From Lysobacteraceae bacterium (GTDB lineage Bacteria > Pseudomonadota > Gammaproteobacteria > Xanthomonadales > Rhodanobacteraceae), in NCBI GenBank assembly GCA_028866435.1, contig JAGWIC010000021.1, positions 1 to 38,959 of the forward strand: a DNA stretch of 38,959 bases. The letters are read 5' to 3'. This document shows positions 1 to 8,464 of this stretch, piece after piece. A model generated the notes under the pieces. It had not been told where the DNA came from, did no database searches, and saw nothing but the letters and a program-made list of their open reading frames with translations. Position 1 is the stretch's first letter. Each line of letters begins with the position of its first letter. A program made the position numbers and the translations under genes.

Positions 1-1792
1 CGACGACGACCGGGCCGTGCGCGGCGCGCTGGCCACCACCCTGCTCGGCGCCACGCTGGAACAGTTCCACGACTGGCAGGCCCGGCCCGCCGCGTTCGAG
101 CGCGAGCTGGAACGCTTCGAGGCATTGCGCGCGCTGGTGCGCAGCCGCGGCGTGCTGTCCCTGGTCGGCGAACTGCTGGCCGCGCGCGCCACCGCCCTGC
201 TGGCGCCGCCCGAAGGCGAGCGCGTGCTCACCGACCTGCGCCACCTCGGCGAACTGCTCGCCGCGGAGGAAGGCGAACGGCAAGGCCTGGATGGCCTGTA
301 CGCCTGGCTGCAGGAGATGCGCCGGGAAGGCGGCGACGGCGATGCCGAGGCGGCCGACGAGCGCCAGCTGCGCATCGAGAGCGACGCCCGCCGCGTGCAG
401 CTGCTGACCATCCACGCCAGCAAGGGGCTGGAATTCCCCATCGTGTTCCTGCCGCTGCCGTGGCGCATCCGCAGCCAGAGCGGCAGCTATGCGCCGAAGC
501 TGCTGCGCTACCACGACGACGCCGGCCGGCGCTGCGTGGACCTGGGCTCGATGCATTTCATCGAGCACCGCGCCCGCCACTTCCGCGAAGAGCAGGAGGA
601 ACGCCTGCGCCTGCTCTACGTGGCGCTGACCCGCGCCGTGCATGCGGTGCACGTGTACTGGGTGGATCGCGGCGTACCCACCCAGGATGATCAACTGGCC
701 TGGAACGTGGCGGCGATCGACCTGCTGCTGCGGCAGGCACAGCAACGGCTGCAGCTGGCCGAGGGCGAAGCCTCGCTGCCGGCGATGGTCGCCGCGCTCG
801 ACGGCATGGCGCTGTCGGCACCGTTCACCCAGGCGCCGCTGCATTATCGGGCCACGGCCACCACCCCCGCGGCGCGCGCCACCCAGGAACCATTGCCGTC
901 AGTGCGAGCGTTCCAGTGGCTGCACAGCTTCAGCGGCCTGACCCGCCATGCGGCAAGCGCCACGGCACTGGATGACGGCGGCGCCACGGACGAGGCCGCC
1001 GCGGTGGAGGTCGTCGACGGCGAGGCCGCCAGCGAAGCCGAAGACCCGCGCCTGCTCGCGCTCTATCCCCTGCGCGGCCCGCGTTTCGGCGACGCCGTGC
1101 ACCAGGTGCTCGAACTGGCCCAGCCAGGCCCGGTCTGGCCTGGCCAGCGCAGCCTGCTGCAAAGCCGGCTCGCGGCGCAGGCGATCGCGCCGGGCAAGCT
1201 CGCCGAGGACGAGGTGCTGGAACGGGTCGGCCGGATGATCGACCGTACCCGCCAGGCAGATCTCGGGGCCGGCCTGCGCCTGGTCGACATCGACGCCAGC
1301 CAGCGCGTCGTCGAGTTCGAATTCCAGTTCCCGGTGCAACGCGTCTCGCTGGCGCGGCTGCGACGGCTGTGCACGCGGCACGGCCAGGCCACGGCGATCC
1401 CGGCAAGCCTCGGGCAGACTACGCTCAACGGCATGCTGACCGGCTTCGCCGACCTGATCGTGCGCCAGGACGACCGCTTCCACGTGCTCGACTACAAGAC
1501 CAACTGGCTCGGCGCCCGGCTCGACGACTATCGCGGCGATTCGCTCGACGCCGCCATGGCCGAACATCACTACCCCTTGCAGGCGCTGCTCTACACCGTG
1601 GCCCTGCACCGCTACCTGCGTCAGCGCATGGACGGCTATACGGCCGAACAGCACCTGGGCGACAGCTGCTACCTGTTCGTGCGTGCCGTGGGGATGGCGC
1701 CAGGGCTGGGCGTCTGGCGGCGGCGCTGGCCGGCGGCCCTGATCGCGGCGCTGGACGATGCCTTCGCCGGCGTACCCGAGGACAGCGCATGA
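1..1792 (+). CDS. recB: RecB, exonuclease V beta subunit (C-terminal part; 5' end outside window)
   Basis: This is the C-terminal half of the RecBCD 3'-5' helicase/nuclease subunit; the frame is open from base 2, so the true start lies upstream of the window. Helicase motif V (LLTIHASKGLEF, about 400-435) and motif VI (LRLLYVALTRA, about 607-640) are intact. The RecB-type nuclease domain follows: GDAVHQVLE with the metal-binding His (about 1088-1115), GFADLIVRQD with a metal-binding Asp (about 1441-1470), LDYKTNWLG with the catalytic Asp and Lys (about 1487-1513), and the QALLYTVALHRYL helix (about 1579-1617). The stop codon overlaps the recD start as ATGA, so the two are translationally coupled. 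RecB works with RecC and RecD in double-strand-break resection and Chi-dependent loading of RecA. The subfamily call is firm because recD follows directly. Confidence 0.96.
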   Translation, partial: DDDRAVRGALATTLLGATLEQFHDWQARPAAFERELERFEALRALVRSRGVLSLVGELLAARATALLAPPEGERVLTDLRHLGELLAAEEGERQGLDGLYAWLQEMRREGGDGDAEAADERQLRIESDARRVQLLTIHASKGLEFPIVFLPLPWRIRSQSGSYAPKLLRYHDDAGRRCVDLGSMHFIEHRARHFREEQEERLRLLYVALTRAVHAVHVYWVDRGVPTQDDQLAWNVAAIDLLLRQAQQRLQLAEGEASLPAMVAALDGMALSAPFTQAPLHYRATATTPAARATQEPLPSVRAFQWLHSFSGLTRHAASATALDDGGATDEAAAVEVVDGEAASEAEDPRLLALYPLRGPRFGDAVHQVLELAQPGPVWPGQRSLLQSRLAAQAIAPGKLAEDEVLERVGRMIDRTRQADLGAGLRLVDIDASQRVVEFEFQFPVQRVSLARLRRLCTRHGQATAIPASLGQTTLNGMLTGFADLIVRQDDRFHVLDYKTNWLGARLDDYRGDSLDAAMAEHHYPLQALLYTVALHRYLRQRMDGYTAEQHLGDSCYLFVRAVGMAPGLGVWRRRWPAALIAALDDAFAGVPEDSA

Positions 1793-3678
1793 ACCGCCCC
1801 GTGAGCGAACGGCCCGACCGCAGCGAGCGCGCCATCGACCAGGGCCTGGCGCAATGGGTGCTCCAGCGCACCGGCTCGCCCCTGCTCGCCGCCGCCGCGG
1901 CCGCGGCCAGTCGCGCGGAAGGACAAGGCCATGCCTGCGCCCCGCTGAATGATCCGGACACGCAACCGGGTTTCGACGCGGCGGCGCTGCAGGCGTTGCG
2001 CCAGCACGACTGGGTCGGCGACGGCTCCCGCTTCACCCCCTTCGTGCTGGATGCGCGGCAGCGCTTCTATCTCTGGCGCAACTGGCAGCATGAGCTGAAG
2101 CTGGCTGCCGCCGTCCTGCAACGCTGCGCGCAGCGACACCTGCCGCTGCCGGAAGACGTGCTGGCCGCCGACCTGGCGATGCTGTTCGCGGGCATGCCGG
2201 CCGGCCCCACGGCCTGGCAACAGGCCGCGGTGGCGGCCGTCGCCGGCGCGCGCCTGTTCGTGCTCACCGGCGGCCCCGGCACCGGCAAGACCACCACCGT
2301 GCTGCGCATGCTGCTGATGCTGCTGCGCCATGCCGAGGCCTGCGGCCTGCCCCGGCACCCTTCCATCGCACTGGCCGCCCCCACCGGAAAGGCCGCCCAG
2401 CGACTGGCCCAGGCGATCGGCGAAGGCAAGGCGCAGCTGCAGAACGGCCTCAATCCGGTAGGAGCGCACCCTGTGCGCGATGCTCTTGATGTACATCAGC
2501 AAGACCTTCGCGCACAGAGTGCGCTCCTACGGTGCATCCCCCATGCCGAGGCAAGCACCCTGCACCGCCTGCTAGGCTACCTGCCGCGCGAGAACCGCTT
2601 CAGCCGCGGCCCCCTGCAGCCATTGGCGCAGGACATCGTGGTGGTCGACGAGGCATCGATGGTCGACCTCGCGACGATGCGCCACCTGCTCGATGCCCTG
2701 CGGCCGGCGTCGGTGCTGATCCTGCTGGGCGATCCGGGACAACTGGCCTCGGTGGAGGCCGGCTCGGTACTCGCCGACATGGTCGCCAGCAGCACCCGGA
2801 ACGCGCTGCCGTCGGAGCTGCACCGGCTGCTGGCACCCTTGCTGCCATCGATGCCGCCGCCCGCGCCAGCCCCGGCACCGCTCGCCGGCCAGGTCGTCAC
2901 CCTCACCCACACCTGGCGGGCCGGCAGCGGCCTGCAGCGCGGCATCGAGGCGCTGCGCGGCGCTGCGGCGCCAGGGTGGCTCGATACGCTGCTGCACGAT
3001 CGCGCCGATGGCGACCTGCACCTGCGCCGCTGCGCCGAGCCGCAGCAGTTGCGGCTCGGCGTGGATCACTGGATCGAACGCCATGCCGATCTGTTCCGGT
3101 GCCTGCTCGTGGCGGGCGCCGACCCCGCCGCCGCGCTGGGCCACCTGCGCCAGATGCAGCTGCTGTGCGCGCTGCGCGATGGCCCGTTCGGCGCGCAGGG
3201 AATGAACGCGCTGGTCAGCCGGCGGCTCGCCGCCCGCTTCGGCATCGACGCCAGCCAGGCCTGGCATCACGGCCGCCCGGTGATCATCACCCGCAACGAC
3301 TACGCCCGCGGCCTGTACAACGGCGACGTCGGCATCGCGTTGGCCGGCAGCGAAGGCCTGCGGGTGTGGTTCGAGGGCAGCGACCGCGAGGGTCGGGCAG
3401 GCCTGCGCAGCTTTTCCCCTCGCGCCCTGCCCGCGCACGAAAGCGCGTGGGCCATCACCATCCATCGCAGCCAGGGATCGGAATACCGCGACGTCGCCGT
3501 GGTGCTGCCGCCCGACGACGACCAGCGCATCCTCACCCGCGAGCTGGTCTACACCGCCATCTCGCGTGCCCGCAGCCATGCCGAGATCTGGTGCACCGAC
3601 GACTCGCTTCGCGCCGCCCTGACGCGCACGGTCAGCCGGCAGGGCGGGCTGCGTGAACGCTTACAGCAACCGGGCTGA
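1789..3678 (+). CDS. recD: RecD, exonuclease V alpha subunit
   Basis: This is the 5'-3' SF1B helicase subunit of RecBCD, 629 aa. Visible motifs are Walker A GGPGTGKTTT (residues 161-170), AAPTGKAAQRLAQ (motif Ia), Walker B VVVDEASMVDL (about 285-295), LLGDPGQLASVEAG (motif III), AITIHRSQGSEYRDV (motif V) and VYTAISRAR (motif VI). The start is the ATG overlapping the recB stop (ATGA); an upstream in-frame ATG at 1369 lies deep inside recB and is not used. The striking oddity is a 73-bp imperfect palindrome at 2458-2530, inside the frame and encoding roughly residues 224-248. It falls between the motif Ia helix and the conserved ASTLHRLLG segment. The reading frame survives it, so the protein is probably functional with a loop insertion. 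The gene is convergent with the pilus operon. Confidence 0.96.
   Translation: MNRPVSERPDRSERAIDQGLAQWVLQRTGSPLLAAAAAAASRAEGQGHACAPLNDPDTQPGFDAAALQALRQHDWVGDGSRFTPFVLDARQRFYLWRNWQHELKLAAAVLQRCAQRHLPLPEDVLAADLAMLFAGMPAGPTAWQQAAVAAVAGARLFVLTGGPGTGKTTTVLRMLLMLLRHAEACGLPRHPSIALAAPTGKAAQRLAQAIGEGKAQLQNGLNPVGAHPVRDALDVHQQDLRAQSALLRCIPHAEASTLHRLLGYLPRENRFSRGPLQPLAQDIVVVDEASMVDLATMRHLLDALRPASVLILLGDPGQLASVEAGSVLADMVASSTRNALPSELHRLLAPLLPSMPPPAPAPAPLAGQVVTLTHTWRAGSGLQRGIEALRGAAAPGWLDTLLHDRADGDLHLRRCAEPQQLRLGVDHWIERHADLFRCLLVAGADPAAALGHLRQMQLLCALRDGPFGAQGMNALVSRRLAARFGIDASQAWHHGRPVIITRNDYARGLYNGDVGIALAGSEGLRVWFEGSDREGRAGLRSFSPRALPAHESAWAITIHRSQGSEYRDVAVVLPPDDDQRILTRELVYTAISRARSHAEIWCTDDSLRAALTRTVSRQGGLRERLQQPG
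2458..2530. repeat. 73-bp palindromic REP-like element, type A, inside recD
   Basis: The left arm begins GTAGGAGCGCACCCTGTGCG and the right arm is close to its reverse complement, ending in CGCACAGAGTGCGCTCCTAC. The loop is unrelated to the arms. Two further copies of exactly 73 bp are at 12873-12945 and 33048-33120, both between genes. This copy alone is translated, in frame, as part of RecD. Confidence 0.93.
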
Positions 3679-3725
3679 TCGCGGCATCCCCGTTCCGGCC
3701 GCGCCGGATGCGATCGGAGGTCACG

Positions 3726-3742
3726 CCGGATCGATGATCCGG
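3726..3742. terminator. Short hairpin between convergent recD and pilE (possible bidirectional terminator)
   Basis: CCGGATC-GAT-GATCCGG forms a perfect 7-bp stem with a 3-nt loop in the 86-bp gap between the recD and pilE stop codons. No T tract follows on either strand, so a termination role rests on position alone. Nothing else is visible in this gap. Confidence 0.3.
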
Positions 3743-3764
3743 TCGAGCCCTCGCGGCTGCCGCC

Positions 3765-4226
3765 CTACCAGCACTGATCCACGCTGCCCGAGCCGCCCAC
3801 CGTGCGCGTGCCCTTCTGGTCCAGGCTGAGCGCGCCGCACAGGGTGTCCCTGGTCAATTGCGCGTTGATCGGAGTCGCCACCAAGGTGTAGCTGGTAGCG
3901 GTCGGGGCCGGCAAGGTGTACTGGTAGTTGGCCCCGGTCTGCTGGGGAGTGCCGCAATCGATCTGCGGCAAGCTATTGGCCACGGTGGTGACCGGGTTCT
4001 TGTCGTAGCGCAGGTTGGTGGTGTAGTAGCGCTCCATGTAATTGGCGTATTCCGACAGGCAGCCCTCGGCCGCCACGCGATGGGTCTTGGTGATGTAGCT
4101 GGTGTACGCCGGATAGGCGATCGCCACCAGCACGGCGATGATCGCCACCACGATCATCAGTTCGATCAGGCTGAAGCCGCGGCTTGCGCGACGCGGGTAC
4201 TGCTGATCAGTCAGTTCACATTTCAT
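3765..4226 (-). CDS. pilE: Type IV minor pilin PilE
   Basis: A type IV prepilin of 153 aa. The leader ends PRRASRG, with cleavage after Gly17, and the mature N-terminus FSLIELMIVVAIIAVLVAIAYP has Phe1 and Glu5 and forms the hydrophobic alpha-1 helix that packs in the pilus core. The globular part has four cysteines (EGCL, IDCG, TLCG, DQCW); the last two can form the usual C-terminal disulphide loop. It is the last gene of the minor-pilin operon, matching the position of pilE in the Pseudomonas fimU-pilVWXY1Y2E cluster. It lies 158 bp after pilY1 and has a GGAG about 11 nt before the ATG. That gap holds an interrupted hairpin (CCTCG...CGAGG outside, GCCTG...CAGGC inside, about 4272-4304), which may be a processing or regulatory element. 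No pilY2 is present. PilE together with the other minor pilins is expected to prime pilus assembly. Confidence 0.93.
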   Translation of the reverse strand: MKCELTDQQYPRRASRGFSLIELMIVVAIIAVLVAIAYPAYTSYITKTHRVAAEGCLSEYANYMERYYTTNLRYDKNPVTTVANSLPQIDCGTPQQTGANYQYTLPAPTATSYTLVATPINAQLTRDTLCGALSLDQKGTRTVGGSGSVDQCW

Positions 4227-4384
4227 ACGTGGTTTCGCTCCTACGCCGCAACGGTTCCAACGGGAGACTCCTCGCCTCTTGCCTGGAGGCAGGCCGAGGT
4301 CATCTCCAACGACTGCCTGCCATCGGCACCGCAGGGAATTGGCTCTTCCCCCTCCCTGCGGCTGACGTCACAAACATCCTCGGC

Positions 4385-7300
4385 TCAGTTCGTAAGCTCT
4401 TTCCAGGATACGCGTGAAGCATTGACACTGATGGGCGGATTCACCCTGCTCAGCGCTGCGCTGCCCTTCACCGTCTGTGTTATCAGGTAGGTCTGGCCTC
4501 CGGATGTCACTGCGGTGGGCGTGCCTACGGCATTGAGCTGGATGCCGCTGACGGTCGAAGTGCCTGTGCCGAAGGACCCGTCAGCACCGGGGAAGAACCC
4601 CTCCTTCAAGCCGCCGCCGGAAGCCGGGTCGAAGGCCATGGTCCAGCCAGACTGCAGGCCCGGGTTGCATTGCAGCGCCGAAATGACCGGTGGAATGGCC
4701 GTATTCACCACCACGGCGCCGTCGATCAGCGTCGGGCTGTAGATGATTTGCTCCCCCGACGCCGGCAGATCGAAATACCACCCATACTGGGTATTGCCCG
4801 AGGTACAGGTCGAACTGCCCTGCCAGCAAACCTGCTGGGTGTTGCTCAACGAGCGGGTTCCCAACACCTGCCCATTGGAAGTGGTCGTGGTTGAGGACGT
4901 CACCGTCTGTTGCAACAGGTTTGACCTTGCTATTGCCTGCGTGCCGGTCAGGCTCCCGTACTGGGCGCTTGCGACGGCGACCTTGTTCCAGGCCGCCATG
5001 TTCCAGTCCCAGATGCCATAGAAGGTCTGCGTGCCAGTGGCGTACGTATCGCCACTGGTGCCGGTGAAGGACGTTTTTTTACCGGTGCCGAACAGCACCA
5101 TCGCCCGATTGACCGAACCGGTCGCCACGGCGGCAACCGTGACGGCGGTGGTGATGGGCTGGCGATTGCCGCTGGCGTCCTTTGCCACGAAGAGTGGTGT
5201 CGCCGCGTTATTGCCAAACTTCGACACATACCACTTGCTGGGACTCTTGTCGGTGACGTCGAACCGCCAGACGTTGCCCTGCGTGTCGCCCGCGTAGAGA
5301 TAGTCGGCGATGTCGTCGCCGTCCAGATCCACCGAAGACACGTAGGCAATGCCGTCAGGACTGGAAGCGGAGCCGACCTTGGTATCCAGGAACTGGAAGC
5401 TGCCGACCTGACCGGTCGTCGAATCGACCAGGCCGATATAGATACCTGCGCTCGAGGTGCCACCAAGGCCGTTGCCGAAAATGACTGCCCATTGCCCGTT
5501 GTGCAGGCGCGCGATGATCGGCGTACCCACCGTATTCGCCAGATGGGACAAGCCGGTGGTCGCATTGGTCCAATCGCCCATGACCAGCGACGAGGCATTG
5601 GCCTCGGTGAAGCTGCCCGGATCGGTGATGTCGAGCGCGTAGATCTCCGAACCACTGCTGCCGACACCGCCGACCAGCCAGGTATGCCATGTGTTGCCGT
5701 AAAAGAGGTCACTGGCCGTGGGGGTCGCGTCCACGTAGTAATTGTGGGCGTAGGTGGGGCTTGTCAGCTGGACGATCGAGCCACTCAGCACCTGCGATGG
5801 CATGAAACCGATCACTTCCTTGCCATCGTTGGTCGTCGAATTGTAGGTGCCGTCGGTGTTGAAGGAGCCCGCTTCGAAGCCATGCAGATAGCCGTCGTTG
5901 CTGCCGACATAGACGACGTTGGTACGGGTAGCCTTGGCCGCCACGAAGGCGCTGTACATCGTCGCGCCACTGTTGTTCTCGGGATTCGAGGCGGAAGTGC
6001 CGACGAAAAGATCGTTGAACGAGTCGGGGTAGACACCGGGAGAAGGCGCACCGACCCAGGTCGGGCTGGAATCGATGATGTCGCCCAGTACCGCGACACG
6101 GTTCCTCAGCGTGCCCGTCGGGCTGATCAACTGCTCGTTGCTGCGACCGCCGCGAAGCCAGTCCAGCCGCTGCTGACCGAGATTGTCGCTGCTGTTGAGC
6201 GTGGCCTGTTGCGTTGAGGACAGCGATGTCCACTCGAACGCCTTGCCCATCTTGCTGCCGGTATCTGACGTGAGCAGTACGCGGGACGCAGGCGCCTCCA
6301 CCGTGGTGCTGATGGGATTGCCCGAGGCATCGGTGCCCAACGCGGCGCACGTGCCACCGGTCAGCACGCACTTGGCATCCCAGTTGGCGATCGACGAAAC
6401 GCTCAGCACGCCGCCGGTCGTCACCAGCGGAGCCGATACCAGCGAACCCCACCAGTTGTCGGCGCTATAGGAGGCCAGGTAGATCTGCGTCCCGGTCTTG
6501 ACCTCGCCGGACTGCACCGTATTCGCGCCGGCACTGCTGTTGGACTGCAGCGGCGATGCCTGGAAACAGGTGATCTCGTGGACATTGTCGCTGCCGCCGG
6601 TACCCGCCGAAAACCCGAAGCGGAACGAAGACGGCACCGCCGGATTGTTCTGCGTGATCAAGCGATTGACCAGGACGGGCTGGAACGCGCCGTTGTTGTA
6701 GCTGTAGGCGAAATTGAGCAACCCCGTCGGCGACAGGGTGAGCTTGTAGGTGATCGGCCAGGCCTGGCTGCGGGTCGAGGCGCCCTCGTCGGCAATCGGC
6801 TGGGTGTTGGGCAGCACGCGATAGCCACCGGGGATGACGTTGTAGTCGTAGACGAGCGGGATGCCGGTCTGCCCGTCGGACCCGATATACATACCGCTCT
6901 TGCATGCCGCCTGCACTTTCGCCGCATTGGGCGTAGTTTCGCTGTAGTACGAGGGATTGAGCGCCTGCAACGCCGCCCACGTCACATTACCCGCACCGCG
7001 CAAACCGATGCGCATCGGCTGGTAAAACGGGCCGGTGCCTCCCCCCGAGCCACCGGTGACGTTGTTGCTCCATGTATTGCTGCCGTACGCCGTGGTGCCG
7101 TATGCACTGTTGCTGTTGTAAATACCGGTACTGGTGTTGTCGCCGCTGTTCAGGAAGTTGCCGAATTCGTCAACGCCCAACCCCAGATAGGCGTTGGCCA
7201 GACCCTCGTATTTGCCGTTGGCGTTGGAGCAGCTGTAACCCATGCTGCCGCCCGACCCGCCTGCGGTGGTGGCTACCGGCTGAGCGCCATCGGTCAGGAA

Positions 7301-7669
7301 AAACGAGATGCCGTCGGCGCCATCCCTGGCCGTGCCACCACTGTCTCCACCGTAGGTATAGGTGGTGAAGGTGACCTGCATGCCCTGGTTGGACGGAAAG
7401 GTGAAGTTCGACAGGATCGCACCCGTCGAGAAGTACGCCGCCGGCGTGAGCCGCAGCGCCCCACTTCCCGCCGCGTCATTGGGCGTCGCGCACGCCGGAA
7501 TGGTTCCGGTACCGTTGCCTGCGGTGAGGCAGGCATAATCGAGCGCCTTCCAGTTCAGACTGGCCGTCGCGCCGGAAAAGTTGTCGGTATAGGTAACGGC
7601 CGCACTGGCCGAGACGGAAACGAAAGCGGCAGCGATGGCGTAAGCCATTCTGATCCATTTGGAGTACAT
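4385..7669 (-). CDS. pilY1: PilY1-type pilus tip adhesin with N-terminal L-type lectin-like domain
   Basis: A 1094-aa secreted protein with a signal peptide (about residues 1-23, ending SVSASA). The C-terminal half is the PilC/PilY1 beta-propeller (about 500-1000). It includes the EF-hand-like calcium loop DLDGDDIADYLYAGD (about 780-794), which in Pseudomonas PilY1 controls pilus extension and retraction. The N-terminal region (about 25-370) is not a von Willebrand A domain: no DxSxS metal site is seen. It resembles a bacterial legume (L-type) lectin fold, with RDGADGISFFLTDG followed by GYSC...YLGLGVDEFGNFLNSGDN, the usual Asp-containing carbohydrate and calcium loops. AGGA precedes the ATG at suitable spacing. 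The gene is 140 bp downstream of pilX. It is visibly less GC-rich than the flanking housekeeping genes. The likely role is a tip adhesin binding glycans; the sugar specificity cannot be inferred. Confidence 0.93.
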   Translation of the reverse strand: MYSKWIRMAYAIAAAFVSVSASAAVTYTDNFSGATASLNWKALDYACLTAGNGTGTIPACATPNDAAGSGALRLTPAAYFSTGAILSNFTFPSNQGMQVTFTTYTYGGDSGGTARDGADGISFFLTDGAQPVATTAGGSGGSMGYSCSNANGKYEGLANAYLGLGVDEFGNFLNSGDNTSTGIYNSNSAYGTTAYGSNTWSNNVTGGSGGGTGPFYQPMRIGLRGAGNVTWAALQALNPSYYSETTPNAAKVQAACKSGMYIGSDGQTGIPLVYDYNVIPGGYRVLPNTQPIADEGASTRSQAWPITYKLTLSPTGLLNFAYSYNNGAFQPVLVNRLITQNNPAVPSSFRFGFSAGTGGSDNVHEITCFQASPLQSNSSAGANTVQSGEVKTGTQIYLASYSADNWWGSLVSAPLVTTGGVLSVSSIANWDAKCVLTGGTCAALGTDASGNPISTTVEAPASRVLLTSDTGSKMGKAFEWTSLSSTQQATLNSSDNLGQQRLDWLRGGRSNEQLISPTGTLRNRVAVLGDIIDSSPTWVGAPSPGVYPDSFNDLFVGTSASNPENNSGATMYSAFVAAKATRTNVVYVGSNDGYLHGFEAGSFNTDGTYNSTTNDGKEVIGFMPSQVLSGSIVQLTSPTYAHNYYVDATPTASDLFYGNTWHTWLVGGVGSSGSEIYALDITDPGSFTEANASSLVMGDWTNATTGLSHLANTVGTPIIARLHNGQWAVIFGNGLGGTSSAGIYIGLVDSTTGQVGSFQFLDTKVGSASSPDGIAYVSSVDLDGDDIADYLYAGDTQGNVWRFDVTDKSPSKWYVSKFGNNAATPLFVAKDASGNRQPITTAVTVAAVATGSVNRAMVLFGTGKKTSFTGTSGDTYATGTQTFYGIWDWNMAAWNKVAVASAQYGSLTGTQAIARSNLLQQTVTSSTTTTSNGQVLGTRSLSNTQQVCWQGSSTCTSGNTQYGWYFDLPASGEQIIYSPTLIDGAVVVNTAIPPVISALQCNPGLQSGWTMAFDPASGGGLKEGFFPGADGSFGTGTSTVSGIQLNAVGTPTAVTSGGQTYLITQTVKGSAALSRVNPPISVNASRVSWKELTN

Positions 7670-7809
7670 GGTGTTTCCTCGCTACTCGAGATGATTTCAG
7701 GCCGATGTCGAACCCGGATTTACCTGCCCGGATCCGGCGCGGCTTCTCAACCATGTGCGCGGCCCTTGCCCATGAAGGAGCGGTCGCATGCTCGGCCCGG
7801 CACCCATCG

Positions 7810-8463
7810 CTACTGTTTCTGGTAGACCGACTGAAGAACCACCGACGCGCGATCCTGCACGTCGGCCGGGCCACTACGGGCCGTAATGCGATAAAAATCC
7901 GCCGTCAATGTCCTCCCGCATGGTGCGTAACCCGAGCAATTGGAGAGCTGCGTGACTTTGGACTTCGGCAGGGCGAAATTCCCCAGGTATTCGACGACGT
8001 ACTGGGGGCTTCCGACCGCCAGCGCACCAGGATTGAAAGATGCCGCAGACACCGTCACCAGGTCGGCCGCAGGCACATTCGTATCGGTCAGCGCATTGGA
8101 AAGACAGAGGTTGCCGCCAGTCGGCGAGCAATCGTAGAAAACCGACGGTGAGGCCGCTGCCTGCACGGCCATCTCCCCTTGGCGCAGCGCCGCCTCGGCC
8201 AACTGGAATGCGAGTTGCCGGTCATAGAAGTTGGACGTCATCTTCTGCTGCATCAACGTCCCGCGTACCGCAGCGAGACCCACCAGGGTGATCACCACCA
8301 GCAGGATCAGCGCCACCAGCAGCGCAATGCCGCGCTGCTGATGGCGTCGAAAACGCGGGACACGAACATGCCGGCGCGCCCGGCCGGCTGGCGGCGTCGC
8401 CGACCCACCGAGCGCCGGAAGGAAGGGGCGTCGCAGGGGCTTGCCTGGAAAAGTGCCGTTCAT
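7810..8463 (-). CDS. pilX: Type IV minor pilin PilX
   Basis: A 217-aa prepilin-like protein. The hydrophobic helix starts after a basic stretch ending RRHQQRG (Gly45) and reads IALLVALILLVVITLVGLAA. Position 5 of the predicted mature protein is Val, not the usual Glu; absence of Glu5 is also typical of GspK-type tip pseudopilins. The segment MTSNFYDRQLAFQLAEAALR is characteristic of PilX proteins. The start lies one base after the pilW stop (TGAGATG), so it is coupled to pilW. The 45-residue leader is much longer than usual for prepilins; no closer in-frame ATG exists before the helix. It is expected to join PilV, PilW and the FimT-like protein in the tip complex that carries PilY1. Confidence 0.88.
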   Translation of the reverse strand: MNGTFPGKPLRRPFLPALGGSATPPAGRARRHVRVPRFRRHQQRGIALLVALILLVVITLVGLAAVRGTLMQQKMTSNFYDRQLAFQLAEAALRQGEMAVQAAASPSVFYDCSPTGGNLCLSNALTDTNVPAADLVTVSAASFNPGALAVGSPQYVVEYLGNFALPKSKVTQLSNCSGYAPCGRTLTADFYRITARSGPADVQDRASVVLQSVYQKQ

Positions 8464-8464
8464 C

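Noticed and set aside
17-19. GTG at 17 as the recB start
   Set aside because: The frame is open upstream to the window edge, and RecB's N-terminal helicase domains would be missing; it is an internal Val codon.
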